Shown: positions 11,361 through 18,846 of the stretch, piece by piece
How positions within the stretch are numbered: position 1 is the first letter of the stretch
How the letters are laid out: the number at the start of each line of letters is the position of its first letter
From: Myxococcales bacterium
GTDB taxonomy: Bacteria; Myxococcota_A; Polyangia; Polyangiales; Polyangiaceae
Assembly: GCA_947473045.1 (NCBI GenBank)
Contig: CANJCO010000002.1
Location: 62,001-126,000, forward strand
DNA: 64,000 nt
Direction of reading: 5' to 3'
Program-made: the position numbers and the translations under genes
The notes under the pieces: generated by a model
What the model was told of the DNA's origin: nothing
The model's input: only the letters and a program-made list of their open reading frames with translations
Databases searched by the model: none

Positions 11361-12529
11361 TTCGCGGCCTCGAGCTGGGCGGGCGCTCGCGGGGCGACGG
11401 CCCGCGCGAGTCGTTCGACTGGGTGCTCTTCCTTGTCAGCGCGTCGCTCGCCGTCTTCGGCGTCGTCAATCTCTACTCGGCAACCAGCGTCGTGCGCGCG
11501 GCGCTGTCAGATCTGTATATTCAGCAGGTCTACTGGCTGGTGCTCGGCGGTATTCTCGCGACGTTCGTCGCCGCCATCGATTACCGCCACTACGAGCGCC
11601 TCGGATACCTGGTTTACGGCTTTGGGCTCGTGCTTTTGCTCCTGGTCTTCATCCTCGGAAAAGATATTCGCGGCAGCTCCCGCTGGATCAGCATCGGCTC
11701 ATTCAGTCTTCAGCCTTCCGAGTTCATGAAGCTCTTCATGATCGTCGCCCTCGCGAAGTTTCTGCATGACGATCCGCGCAGCGAGGGGCGCACGCTCAAG
11801 GACCTCATCGCCCCCGCCGCGATCGCTGCGGTGCCCATGGCGCTTATTCTCAAGCAGCCCGATCTCGGAACGGCGCTGATTCACGGGCTCATCTTTGCGA
11901 GCATCTGCGCGATGATGCGCATTCGGTGGAAGAGCCTCGCGTGGCTTGGCGGCATTACGGCCGTCGCGCTTCCGGTCATCTGGAATTTCGTCCTGAAAGA
12001 CTACCAGAAGCAGCGCATCTATTCGTTTCTGAATCCGGATACAAACATTCAGGGCGCCAATTGGCACGAGCACCACGCGCGGGTGGCCATCGGAGCGGGC
12101 CGGGCGCTGGGCGAGGGGTTCATGAAGGGAACCCAAAACCAATTTCTGTTCCTTCCCGAACAATACTCTGACTTCCCATTTGCGGTATTCGCGCAAGATT
12201 GGGGATTTGTGGGCTGTCTCATTCTCGTATCGCTCTATATTTCACTAACGCTCTGGTCGCTGCGCGTGGCGGCGACAGCCCGCGACCGGTTCGGCGCCGT
12301 GCTCGCGGTCGGCGTGGGCGGAATGATTTTCTGGCACGCCTTTTTCAACCTCGGAATGGTCACCGGCATCCTGCCCGTCGTCGGCGTCACGCTCCCCCTG
12401 TTTTCGTACGGAGGCTCGAGCGTAATGACCATCATGATGGGCATCGGCCTGCTGATGAACGTATCGATGCGTAGGCACTCGTCGGCCCCCACGCTCGGGC
12501 GCGCTGGCCTGTCGATTCGATCGCGGTGA
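11357..12529 (+). CDS. rodA: Peptidoglycan glycosyltransferase RodA
   Basis: RodA is the SEDS-family glycosyltransferase that polymerises lipid II in the elongasome with PBP2. The protein has 390 residues and about ten membrane segments. Family signatures are visible: KQPDLGTALI, the large extracellular loop with NWHEHHARVAIGAGRALGEG, LPEQYSDFPFAVFAQDWGF, and the C-terminal LPLFSYGGSS. The GTG start lies inside the mrdA stop (GTGA). It is the last gene of the operon and is followed by hairpins that can act as terminators. Confidence 0.97.
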   Translation: MIRGLELGGRSRGDGPRESFDWVLFLVSASLAVFGVVNLYSATSVVRAALSDLYIQQVYWLVLGGILATFVAAIDYRHYERLGYLVYGFGLVLLLLVFILGKDIRGSSRWISIGSFSLQPSEFMKLFMIVALAKFLHDDPRSEGRTLKDLIAPAAIAAVPMALILKQPDLGTALIHGLIFASICAMMRIRWKSLAWLGGITAVALPVIWNFVLKDYQKQRIYSFLNPDTNIQGANWHEHHARVAIGAGRALGEGFMKGTQNQFLFLPEQYSDFPFAVFAQDWGFVGCLILVSLYISLTLWSLRVAATARDRFGAVLAVGVGGMIFWHAFFNLGMVTGILPVVGVTLPLFSYGGSSVMTIMMGIGLLMNVSMRRHSSAPTLGRAGLSIRSR

Positions 12530-12538
12530 GGGCGGCCC

Positions 12539-12571
12539 GGCAGGCCGTTGAAGCAGCGGCCTGCCAGCCTT
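12539..12571 (+). terminator. Perfect 9-bp hairpin after rodA
   Basis: GGCAGGCCG (12539-12547) pairs perfectly with CGGCCTGCC (12557-12565) around a nine-base loop, ten bases after the rodA stop. The tail is only weakly T-rich (AGCCTTTC). It may be a Rho-independent terminator of modest strength or an mRNA 3'-end stabiliser. Confidence 0.5.
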
Positions 12572-12599
12572 TCATCTCGTGGAGGCACGCTCCTCCCCG

Positions 12600-12619
12600 C
12601 CCCGAAAAATGGGGTTTTT
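12600..12619 (+). terminator. Second hairpin with U5 tail after the mre operon
   Basis: CCCC (12600-12603) and GGGG (12611-12614) enclose GAAAAAT and are followed directly by TTTTT. The stem is short, but the position just downstream of the 9-bp hairpin suggests a back-up terminator for rodA transcription before the convergent operon. Confidence 0.4.
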
Positions 12620-12636
12620 CGTGGTCCCCACCTGAG

Positions 12637-12684
12637 CAATTGGCTTCGCCAATCTCCAGCAGGGTGTTTTTCGACCGCCCTGCT
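12637..12684 (-). other. Two hairpins at the 3' end of the minus-strand motor operon
   Basis: Reading the minus strand, AGCAGGG/CCCTGCT (12658-12684, 7 bp, 13-base loop) overlaps the last codons of the pyrophosphatase-like gene. ATTGGC-GAA-GCCAAT (12639-12653, 6 bp, tight loop) follows it. Neither has a clean U tract. They may end or protect that transcript in the convergent gap. Confidence 0.35.
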
Positions 12685-14245
12685 AGGTCGTGATCGGTGC
12701 GAGCGCTAGCGCGAGCCCCGCTACGTAGAGCGCGACGTCCCGCTTCGTTTGCGCCGGGGCTGCCGCGGAGGCGAGGGTGGCCGCGAGCGCGCAGGTCGCG
12801 AGGCAAACTGCCGACGCGTCGAACGCTCGCCCGACGACGCAGACGAAGGCGACGACCGCGCTGAGTCTCGCGACCGCGCGGGCATTCCCGATCGACCCGA
12901 ACGCGCAGAGGCCCACGCCGACCAGTCCGCTCGCCACGACCACGGGCCGACCGAGATCGAGTGCACCGAGCCCGGCCCTGGCCGCCTCGCAATGAACGAG
13001 GAGCGCCGAGCCGTCCACCGTAGGAGCGCGCACAGCGTCCGACCACTTCGTGCACGCGGCGGCGCTGATCGCGTCGATCACGGCGGCGCCCGTCGCCAGC
13101 GCGCCCAACGCCCGTGCGGCAGCGGCCGCGGACGACAGGGGCGGGGCCGCAGGCGAATCGTTCGGCGCCACGCCGACCGTGCGCGCAAAGAGGGCGGCTC
13201 CCTGTGCGCCCGCGGCGCAGAGCATCAGTCCGAGCGGCGCGGCGTGGAGGACACCCGAGCGCTCAGCGACCGCCTCGCTCGTCAGCGCTGCCGCTCCGCA
13301 GGCCGCGAGCAACACTGCGCTGCCAGCGGGCGCTCCGGGCCTGCGCGCTTCGGCGAAGGCTACAGCGAGGACCGCAAGCACACCGGCGGCTCCGCAGAAG
13401 AAGAAAGAAAGCCAAGTCGCGCCGAGCGCGCCGAACGTCGTACCGGCGAGTACGAGCACCACGAGCGCCGCGGCGACGTGGGCCCCGCGGGCTTGCGCAT
13501 CTTCGAGCGATTCGTCGTCGCCGACCTTCATCAGGAGCGATCCCGCTGCGGTCGCCAGCGCGAACAGAGGCCGCATCACGAGCGGAAGCATGATGAAGCC
13601 GAGCGCCGTCGCGACTACTGGGCCGCGCCTGAAAAAACCTGCGTTTGCCTGCCATGCCGCCGTCGCTATGACGACCCCCGCAGCGGTCTCCAGGGCCGCC
13701 TCGGCGATCCACGCTGCAAGTCGGCGGCTCGAAAGTGTCGCCGCGCCAAGGCTCGCGCCCACGCAAAACGCCGCCGCCACGATTGGAACCGTTCGCGCCG
13801 CCGACTCGGGATCTCTGACAACGCCCGCCCCAAAGCTGGCCAGCGCGATGAGCACGGTCAATGAAAGCGCGACCGCGAGCTGGGCCACGAGCATCGCTCC
13901 CGTCGCCGATCGCGACGCGACGAGGGGCGCCACCGACTCGGCGTCAGCCGCGTTCGAGCGAGCAATGGCGCCGGCCGCCGCGCTCGCGAGTGCCCCGACT
14001 GCGCAGGCCAGAAAGCACCATGCGCCGCCGACGACGCCCTGCCGCGAAAGCGGCGTGCCGCCCAGGACGAGGGCGCCAACGACCAGAAGCGCCGCTCCCG
14101 CGGTCAACCCCGCAAGCAACGAGCGAACACCGTCCGCGATCGGCCAGCTCCCCAGGCCAGCGCGCAAACGGCCGGGCGCAAGCACAAAAGCAATCACGCT
14201 CGCCACCAGCGCGTTAGCGAGGATGGAGAGCGCGATTTCGAGCAT
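12683..14245 (-). CDS. Polytopic membrane protein resembling a catalytically dead membrane pyrophosphatase
   Basis: A 520-residue, very Ala-rich protein with about 13 hydrophobic segments, last gene of the minus-strand ExbB-ExbD-ExbD operon and 29 bases from the preceding exbD stop. By eye several stretches line up in order with proton-pumping membrane pyrophosphatases (HppA). These are residues 73-97, 158-168 (AAFCVGASLGA), 218-256 (ending MKVGDDESLEDAQARG), 279-300, 376-395 and 431-460 (RPVVVASGLVGVGL then FGSIG). The acidic pyrophosphate-binding loops of the family (the DVGADLVGKVE and DNVGDNVGD type motifs and the DAYGP/DNAGG region) are absent, as is the catalytic C-terminal part. Active enzymes are 650-800 residues. 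I infer a pseudo-enzyme, perhaps a structural partner of the motor. The homology is a by-eye call; it could be an unrelated Ala-rich transporter. Confidence 0.55.
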   Translation of the reverse strand: MLEIALSILANALVASVIAFVLAPGRLRAGLGSWPIADGVRSLLAGLTAGAALLVVGALVLGGTPLSRQGVVGGAWCFLACAVGALASAAAGAIARSNAADAESVAPLVASRSATGAMLVAQLAVALSLTVLIALASFGAGVVRDPESAARTVPIVAAAFCVGASLGAATLSSRRLAAWIAEAALETAAGVVIATAAWQANAGFFRRGPVVATALGFIMLPLVMRPLFALATAAGSLLMKVGDDESLEDAQARGAHVAAALVVLVLAGTTFGALGATWLSFFFCGAAGVLAVLAVAFAEARRPGAPAGSAVLLAACGAAALTSEAVAERSGVLHAAPLGLMLCAAGAQGAALFARTVGVAPNDSPAAPPLSSAAAAARALGALATGAAVIDAISAAACTKWSDAVRAPTVDGSALLVHCEAARAGLGALDLGRPVVVASGLVGVGLCAFGSIGNARAVARLSAVVAFVCVVGRAFDASAVCLATCALAATLASAAAPAQTKRDVALYVAGLALALAPITT

Positions 14246-14274
14246 GTATGAACCGCCCCTGCGGGCTTCCGGCG

Positions 14275-14901
14275 CTACTTCTTGGCGCCCTGAAGAACCA
14301 TGAGGTGATACTTGTTGAACTCGGTCTGTCCGAGCGTAAACAGGACCTCCACGAGCAGGCGGTACGGAGTGTCCTTGTCAGCAATGATGATCGCCTCGCT
14401 GCCGCTCGAGTCGCGCCCGGTGGCCGTGCGAATCTTGCGGTCCCGCTCGCGCCAGTCCTTGGCGACCTGACCCAACTTCGTGATGTACAGGTCGTTCGGG
14501 CCACCGCGCTTGAAGCGCGCCTCGACGCCGTGGGAGGCATCCTGGGGGACATCGACCACGGACTCGTTGTCGATGACGATATGGCTCTTCGAAATGAGCA
14601 CGGCGACGCCCTCCTGGGACGCCTCCGTCGTCAGTACGCTCTTGGGGATCGTCAGGTCTGGCGACTGCGGCGTAGAGGCCGACGAAGCACTCATGCTCTT
14701 CAACAAGAAGACCAAAATGATGGTCATCATGTCCATCATCGCGGTGATGTTGAGAAAGTTGATCTCGGGCTCGCCCGCCCTGCGCCTGATCTCTTTGCGG
14801 AGCAGGCGCTTGTAGGTAACCATGCCGGCCGATTTCTGCACCGACACGGCCGCGTTCACGCCCTGTGAGGCTCCAGCGTTTTCAGGTCCCTGAGGTTGCA
14901 T
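14275..14901 (-). CDS. ExbD/TolR-family motor subunit (second of module 1)
   Basis: This is a 208-residue bitopic protein of the ExbD/TolR family, which with ExbB/TolQ turns the proton gradient into mechanical work across the envelope. After a cytoplasmic N-terminus of about 50 residues, the single membrane helix NITAMMDMMTIILVFLLKS carries the conserved proton-accepting Asp. A periplasmic domain follows, with IPKSVLTTEASQEGVAVLIS and IIIADKDTPYRLLVEVLFTLGQ, matching the usual fold. The ATG at 14901 is preceded by an AGG-type site. It is 11 bases downstream of the other exbD of this module. The specific system it powers is not known. Confidence 0.88.
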   Translation of the reverse strand: MQPQGPENAGASQGVNAAVSVQKSAGMVTYKRLLRKEIRRRAGEPEINFLNITAMMDMMTIILVFLLKSMSASSASTPQSPDLTIPKSVLTTEASQEGVAVLISKSHIVIDNESVVDVPQDASHGVEARFKRGGPNDLYITKLGQVAKDWRERDRKIRTATGRDSSGSEAIIIADKDTPYRLLVEVLFTLGQTEFNKYHLMVLQGAKK

Positions 14902-14912
14902 CTGCCCTGCCT

Positions 14913-15470
14913 CTACTTTGCCAGTCCGAAATTCACGTCGGGAAACAGCTCTTTACCGTCGTCGGTCTTGCGGACCGCATCGATGGTGCCGATCACGGCG
15001 TAATACGGAATGTTCGGGTTGGCGCTGACCGTCACGCTTGTCTCGTCGACGAACGCATCCGACGACGCCTTGAGCTTCGCAACGCACTTGTTGAGCGCCA
15101 CGTAATCGTAATCGTTTCCGGCCTTGGCGACGGCCAGGCCGCCACCGAGCGAGTCGCAGCCAGGCGCCACGTTTCCGCCCTTGGCCTTCATGCTGAAGCC
15201 GTCGGGCACGATGAGAATCGTGAGCCCCAGCGCCGCCTGTGTCGGAGGCCGCGCACCCGCCCCTCCGGCCTTCGGAGGGAACGTGTCGATCGTCGCCGTG
15301 AACGTTACGCTCACCGTCGCCAACACGAACATCAACACGTTCATGATGATGTCGAGGAACGGCACGATGTTCAGCTCGCCGCCCTCTTCGTCGGGGGCGA
15401 GCTCCTTGGGCGCGCTGAGCCTGCGGATCTTGCTTCGCTGGGCAGCGCTGAGCTTCTCAGTTTCCGCCAT
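14913..15470 (-). CDS. ExbD/TolR-family motor subunit (first of module 1)
   Basis: A 185-residue ExbD/TolR-like protein. The membrane helix ELNIVPFLDIIMNVLMFVLA contains the essential Asp. The periplasmic part ends with the typical SANPNIPYYAVIGTIDAVR segment that precedes the last helix. It is located between the exbB of the module and the second exbD, so the operon codes for one ExbB and two different ExbD proteins. That is the composition of the AglR-AglQ-AglS gliding motor of Myxococcus. A role in motility is possible but is only inference from composition. Confidence 0.88.
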   Translation of the reverse strand: MAETEKLSAAQRSKIRRLSAPKELAPDEEGGELNIVPFLDIIMNVLMFVLATVSVTFTATIDTFPPKAGGAGARPPTQAALGLTILIVPDGFSMKAKGGNVAPGCDSLGGGLAVAKAGNDYDYVALNKCVAKLKASSDAFVDETSVTVSANPNIPYYAVIGTIDAVRKTDDGKELFPDVNFGLAK

Positions 15471-15513
15471 GTTCGAGTCCAGTTCGGGAGTGGGAGAGTG
15501 CGGGCCGGACGCG

Positions 15514-15532
15514 CGTGAGCACCAGGCTCACG
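15514..15532 (-). other. Intercistronic hairpin between exbB and exbD (module 1)
   Basis: CGTGAGC (15514-15520) and GCTCACG (15526-15532) form a perfect 7-bp stem with a five-base loop just after the exbB stop. There is no U tract, so it is more likely an mRNA processing or stability element than a terminator. A hairpin occupies the same place in module 2. Confidence 0.45.
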
Positions 15533-15538
15533 AGCGTA

Positions 15539-16234
15539 TCAGTGACCGCCCGGGCGAGCCTGGATCGTGAGCAGATTGAACACGCGCTCCTGAGTGGCGT
15601 CGAGATCGTGCTGAATGTTCTTCGAGCGCTGATGAAGAATCAGGTGAGCGACCATGCAGGTAACCGCGATGCCGAGGCCGAACGCCGTGTTGTACATGGC
15701 CTCCGCGATACCGCTGGCGAGCACGCGCTGCTTGTCGGCAGCCGACAGGCCGGGAGCAGCGACGGCGCCGAAGGTGTGAATCAAGCCGAGCACGGTTCCG
15801 AGCAGGCCGACGAGCGTGGCGATATTGGCGAGCGACCAAAGCGACCCAATCCGCTTTTCGACGGCGGGCTTGAGCTCTCCCAACTTCTCGCTCATGGCGG
15901 CGTCGATCTCATCGGGCCCCTTGTTCGCGTGCGTGAGACCCGACTTCACGAGTTGAAGGGTCGGATAGTCGCCCGCGTCGCAAAGCTTGATCGCCCGATC
16001 GATGTTGCCGGCCGACACGAGCTTTTTGACCTGCGCGAAGAACTCCTTGGAGTTCACGCGGTACTTCGAAAGCTGGAACGCCGCGCGCTCAATGATCATC
16101 GCGATAACGATGGCGCTGACGACAAGGTTGATCGCGAGGAATGTGGGGTTCTCTTTGAAGGCCTCCATGAGACCTCCGGTACCACTGCCACCGCTAGCCG
16201 CTTCAGGCGCTGCATTCAGAAGGACAACGAACAT
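15539..16234 (-). CDS. MotA/TolQ/ExbB-family proton channel (module 1)
   Basis: ExbB/TolQ-type subunits form the pentameric stator around an ExbD dimer. The 231 residues show three membrane segments: about 21-45 (FLAINLVVSAIVIAMIIERA), then two after residue 130, with the family signature LVGLLGTVLGLIHTFGA and GIAEAMYNTAFGLGIAV. I use the ATG at 16234 because AGGAG lies eight bases upstream of it. A TTG six codons earlier would contain that site. It is the first gene of the minus-strand module and diverges from a second exbB across a long intergenic region. Confidence 0.9.
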   Translation of the reverse strand: MFVVLLNAAPEAASGGSGTGGLMEAFKENPTFLAINLVVSAIVIAMIIERAAFQLSKYRVNSKEFFAQVKKLVSAGNIDRAIKLCDAGDYPTLQLVKSGLTHANKGPDEIDAAMSEKLGELKPAVEKRIGSLWSLANIATLVGLLGTVLGLIHTFGAVAAPGLSAADKQRVLASGIAEAMYNTAFGLGIAVTCMVAHLILHQRSKNIQHDLDATQERVFNLLTIQARPGGH

Positions 16235-16899
16235 CCCCGACGCTCCTTTCAAACTCTCTACTCAGCTATCGCTTCGCGCGGCGAGTGGCGACTTGTGCCG
16301 CCGACCACGCTCGACTCATCTCGCTCGCGCCGCCGTGCTGTTTCACAAAGTTGTGCGAGCCACGATGAGCGAAGCGTCCGAACGATACCGCCCGCGTGGC
16401 CGCGAAGTCAACGACAGCCCTTCGCCTTTTCGCGAAGCGCCGTGGCCCGCCCGTCGGAATGCAGCCCCGGCGGATAGTTACAAACCGCTCGCGTCTGCTG
16501 TAACTTTTCGGCCCTGCGCGAACAGCATCGCGCAGGCAAAATTCGGCCAAAGTCTATTGACTCGCAGCGGTCACACCTTGCATCCTGCCTGCGCGTGCGG
16601 ACGGCTTTTTCAATCTTCGCAATGTTTCGCACAGCCAGAGGCTTCGGTTCAGCCGGCGCCGACGGCACTTGCGTATGCTTCGCGCGTTCGCTTAGTCTCC
16701 GCCCCGCATACCGCTCGTCGATCGCACAAAGTAGCGCTGCCCTCGCATCATCACGAGGCTGCGCCATCGGGTCGGCGGGGTAGTTCGCCCGGGTCGCCAA
16801 GGCCGAAAATGGCCGCGGCAACCACGAGTTTAATCGTCACGTAGACACCGCAGAGCCCGAGTCGATACGAGGGCGAATCACGCACTGAGGAGGACGTTC
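16235..16899. other. 665-bp divergent intergenic region between the two motor modules
   Basis: No coding region is convincing here: frames open on both strands lack family patterns and ribosome-binding sites. The region must hold the promoters for both ExbB operons. A TTGACT at 16557 could be a -35 box on the plus strand, but no good -10 follows. The only clear structure is the inverted repeat listed separately. Confidence 0.5.
16476..16505. repeat. Inverted repeat AGTTACA-N16-TGTAACT
   Basis: A perfect 7-bp inverted repeat (16476-16482 and 16499-16505) in the divergent intergenic region. Its spacing would put the half-sites about two helical turns apart, as in an operator. The right arm runs into TTTT, so a weak plus-strand terminator is an alternative. 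Confidence 0.35.
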
Positions 16900-17559
16900 A
16901 TGGCTGGCATTTGGAAGCACTTCAAGGACGGTGGCTGGGGCATGTACCCCATCGTGCTCTGGTCGATCATCACGTTCGGCATCATCATCGAGCGCGCGCT
17001 CTACCTGTTCGGATCATCGATCAACAAGGACGTTTTCCTCGCTACGATGCAGAAGTGCATCCTCGCGGGCGACGTGGCCAAGGCCGTAAAGATGTGCTCG
17101 GCGGCCAATGCGCCGCTCGCACGCATCGTTCAGGCCGGCCTCGTGAAGGTCAACCGCCCGGACGAGGAAGTTCAGGCTGCCATGGACGAAGCCGCCCTCC
17201 GCGAAATCCCGAAGCTCGCAAAGCGCACGGGCTTCCTCGCGCTCCTCGCGAACCTCGCGATGCTCTGCGGGCTCCTCGGCACGGTCTCCGGTCTCATCTC
17301 GAGCTTCGGCGCCGTTTCGGGCGAGGGCGTCGACCCCAGCCAGAAGGCGCGCATTCTCGCTGAAGGCATTTCGGAGGCCATGAACTGCACCGCCTTCGGC
17401 CTCATCGTCGCCATCACCGGTCTCATCGGCTTCGCCGTTCTCAATGGCAAGACGCAGGGCCTCGAAGACGACATCAACGAAGCCAGCGTTCAGGTTCTCA
17501 ATCTCGTGGTCACCAACCGCCAGAAGGTTAACCTCGGCGGCATGCAGCAGGCGGCCTGA
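16900..17559 (+). CDS. MotA/TolQ/ExbB-family proton channel (module 2)
   Basis: A 219-residue ExbB/TolQ-like protein with a first membrane helix at about 15-37 (MYPIVLWSIITFGIIIERAL) and two more after residue 108. The signature MLCGLLGTVSGLISSFGAVSGEG and GISEAMNCTAFGLIVAI is the canonical proton-channel motif, with its conserved Thr. The start has a strong GGAGG six bases upstream. It is similar to, but clearly diverged from, the minus-strand ExbB, so the two modules are an old duplication rather than a recent one. It heads exbB-exbD-exbD on the plus strand. Confidence 0.92.
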   Translation: MAGIWKHFKDGGWGMYPIVLWSIITFGIIIERALYLFGSSINKDVFLATMQKCILAGDVAKAVKMCSAANAPLARIVQAGLVKVNRPDEEVQAAMDEAALREIPKLAKRTGFLALLANLAMLCGLLGTVSGLISSFGAVSGEGVDPSQKARILAEGISEAMNCTAFGLIVAITGLIGFAVLNGKTQGLEDDINEASVQVLNLVVTNRQKVNLGGMQQAA

Positions 17560-17569
17560 GTTGCCCCCG

Positions 17570-17597
17570 TGCGCCCCGGGCCTGTGCTCGGGGCGCA
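17570..17597 (+). other. Intercistronic 9-bp hairpin between exbB and exbD (module 2)
   Basis: TGCGCCCCG (17570-17578) and CGGGGCGCA (17589-17597) form a perfect 9-bp stem with a ten-base loop, between the exbB stop and the next gene's ribosome-binding site. There is no U tract. It could block 3' decay and so raise exbB mRNA over exbD mRNA, which would suit a stator with more ExbB than ExbD subunits. Confidence 0.5.
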
Positions 17598-17625
17598 GCG
17601 TGAACCTTCAAATTAGAGGTATGTC

Positions 17626-18198
17626 ATGGCTGGCGTAGACGTAGGCGGCGGCGGTAAGGGCAAAAGGTCGCTCGACTCGGAGATCAACATGATCCCGTTC
17701 ATCGATCTGCTCATGGTTACCATCGCATTCCTCCTCATCACTGCGGTCTGGTCGCATATGGCCCGCGTCAATGCCGATGCTCAGGTTCCGGGGCCCCCGC
17801 GGCCCGATCAGGAGCAGGAAAAGGTGGAGCCCGAGAAGGTGCTTCACCTCGAAATGCGCCAGCCTGACAAGTTCACCATCGTGTGGAAGCAGGGAGCGCA
17901 GGTCGTTACTTCGATCGATGTGCCCCGCAAGGACGACCTGAAAGAGACCAACGGCGCGAAGAAGATTCGCTTCCCGGATCTCGCTGCGAAAATTCAAGAG
18001 GAGTGGAACTCTTCGGGGTCGCATCGCGCGGCCGGCGACAAGAAGCTCGATCAGGCTGTTTTGCACACCGACAACGACACGCAGTACGTCTACATTATCG
18101 GCGTGATCGACGCGATTTATCAGACGCACCGCAAACTCGACGTGGGCGGCAAGTCGGAAGAAGTTCCGGCCTTCAACGTCACCTTCGCAGTCAACTGA
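17626..18198 (+). CDS. ExbD/TolR-family motor subunit (first of module 2)
   Basis: A 190-residue bitopic protein: a short Gly-rich cytoplasmic start, then the helix INMIPFIDLLMVTIAFLLI with the conserved Asp. The periplasmic domain is predicted to bind envelope partners and ends in QYVYIIGVIDAIYQ, the usual segment before the last helix. The ATG at 17626 has AGAGG six bases upstream; another ATG five bases earlier is out of frame. It is longer than a typical ExbD (about 140 residues) because of extra periplasmic loops. It follows the exbB hairpin and is followed after 32 bases by another exbD. Confidence 0.9.
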   Translation: MAGVDVGGGGKGKRSLDSEINMIPFIDLLMVTIAFLLITAVWSHMARVNADAQVPGPPRPDQEQEKVEPEKVLHLEMRQPDKFTIVWKQGAQVVTSIDVPRKDDLKETNGAKKIRFPDLAAKIQEEWNSSGSHRAAGDKKLDQAVLHTDNDTQYVYIIGVIDAIYQTHRKLDVGGKSEEVPAFNVTFAVN

Positions 18199-18230
18199 TC
18201 CCGGCCACTAGGTTCCAGAGGAGATAGCAG

Positions 18231-18770
18231 ATGCCTGTTCACCAGCCCGGCCGACGGTTGATGCACTTTGTGCCGCTCGAGTTCGTTCACAAGAAGGTCA
18301 CCGGTCACGGTGGTCGCGCGACGAACGCGGGTCTTTCGCTCACGTCGATGATTGACTTTCTCATCGTGGTCGTCGTCTTTTTGCTGATGACCTTCAGCGC
18401 GTCGGGTGAAACCCCGCCCGCAAAGGGAATTCATCTGCCCGAGGCCGAGAACACGCTCGACATGATCGACGCCCCGATGGTGGCGATCAACGGCAGCCAA
18501 ATCCTCGTCGACGGCGCCGCTGCCGGTAACACCCACGCCATCGAAGACGCGAAGCGACTCCAGCGTATCGAAGAGCTCTTCAACACGCTCAAGGGCAAGC
18601 GCGAGCTGTGGACGCAGCTGCACCCTGGCAAGCCGTTTCCTGGCGTAGTCGTTCTGCAGGTTGATCAGGACGTTCCCGCTATTGTCGTCAAGAGCACCTT
18701 CCAGACCGCTGCGTTTGCGGGTTTCCCGAACGTCAGCTTCATGGTCGGGAATATTCCGAAGTCGAAGTAG
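18231..18770 (+). CDS. ExbD/TolR-family motor subunit (second of module 2)
   Basis: A 179-residue ExbD/TolR-like protein. The membrane helix LTSMIDFLIVVVVFLLMTF retains the Asp needed for proton coupling, and its N-terminus is unusually long (about 40 residues, basic). The periplasmic part is rich in charged residues and ends VVLQVDQDVPAIVVKSTFQ before the final helix. It has a strong AGAGGAG ribosome-binding site. It closes module 2: an intrinsic terminator lies directly after it. Confidence 0.88.
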   Translation: MPVHQPGRRLMHFVPLEFVHKKVTGHGGRATNAGLSLTSMIDFLIVVVVFLLMTFSASGETPPAKGIHLPEAENTLDMIDAPMVAINGSQILVDGAAAGNTHAIEDAKRLQRIEELFNTLKGKRELWTQLHPGKPFPGVVVLQVDQDVPAIVVKSTFQTAAFAGFPNVSFMVGNIPKSK

Positions 18771-18796
18771 TCAAGCCCACCGTTGTTGTGGAAACG

Positions 18797-18835
18797 AAGG
18801 CCGCCTGGGCGAAATCCTGGCGGCCTTTGCTTTTT
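18797..18835 (+). terminator. Rho-independent terminator after module 2, abutting the next gene's ribosome-binding site
   Basis: AAGGCCGCC (18797-18805) pairs perfectly with GGCGGCCTT (18819-18827), followed by TGCTTTTT (18828-18835). The last T is immediately followed by GGAGG, the ribosome-binding site of the next gene (ATG at 18847). The terminator therefore sits in the 5' region of the downstream gene and may limit read-through from the motor operon. Confidence 0.8.
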
Positions 18836-18846
18836 GGAGGAAGCCC

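Noticed and set aside
16408-16821. Possible small gene on the minus strand in the divergent gap
   Set aside because: No ribosome-binding site, odd composition and no family pattern; better seen as regulatory DNA.
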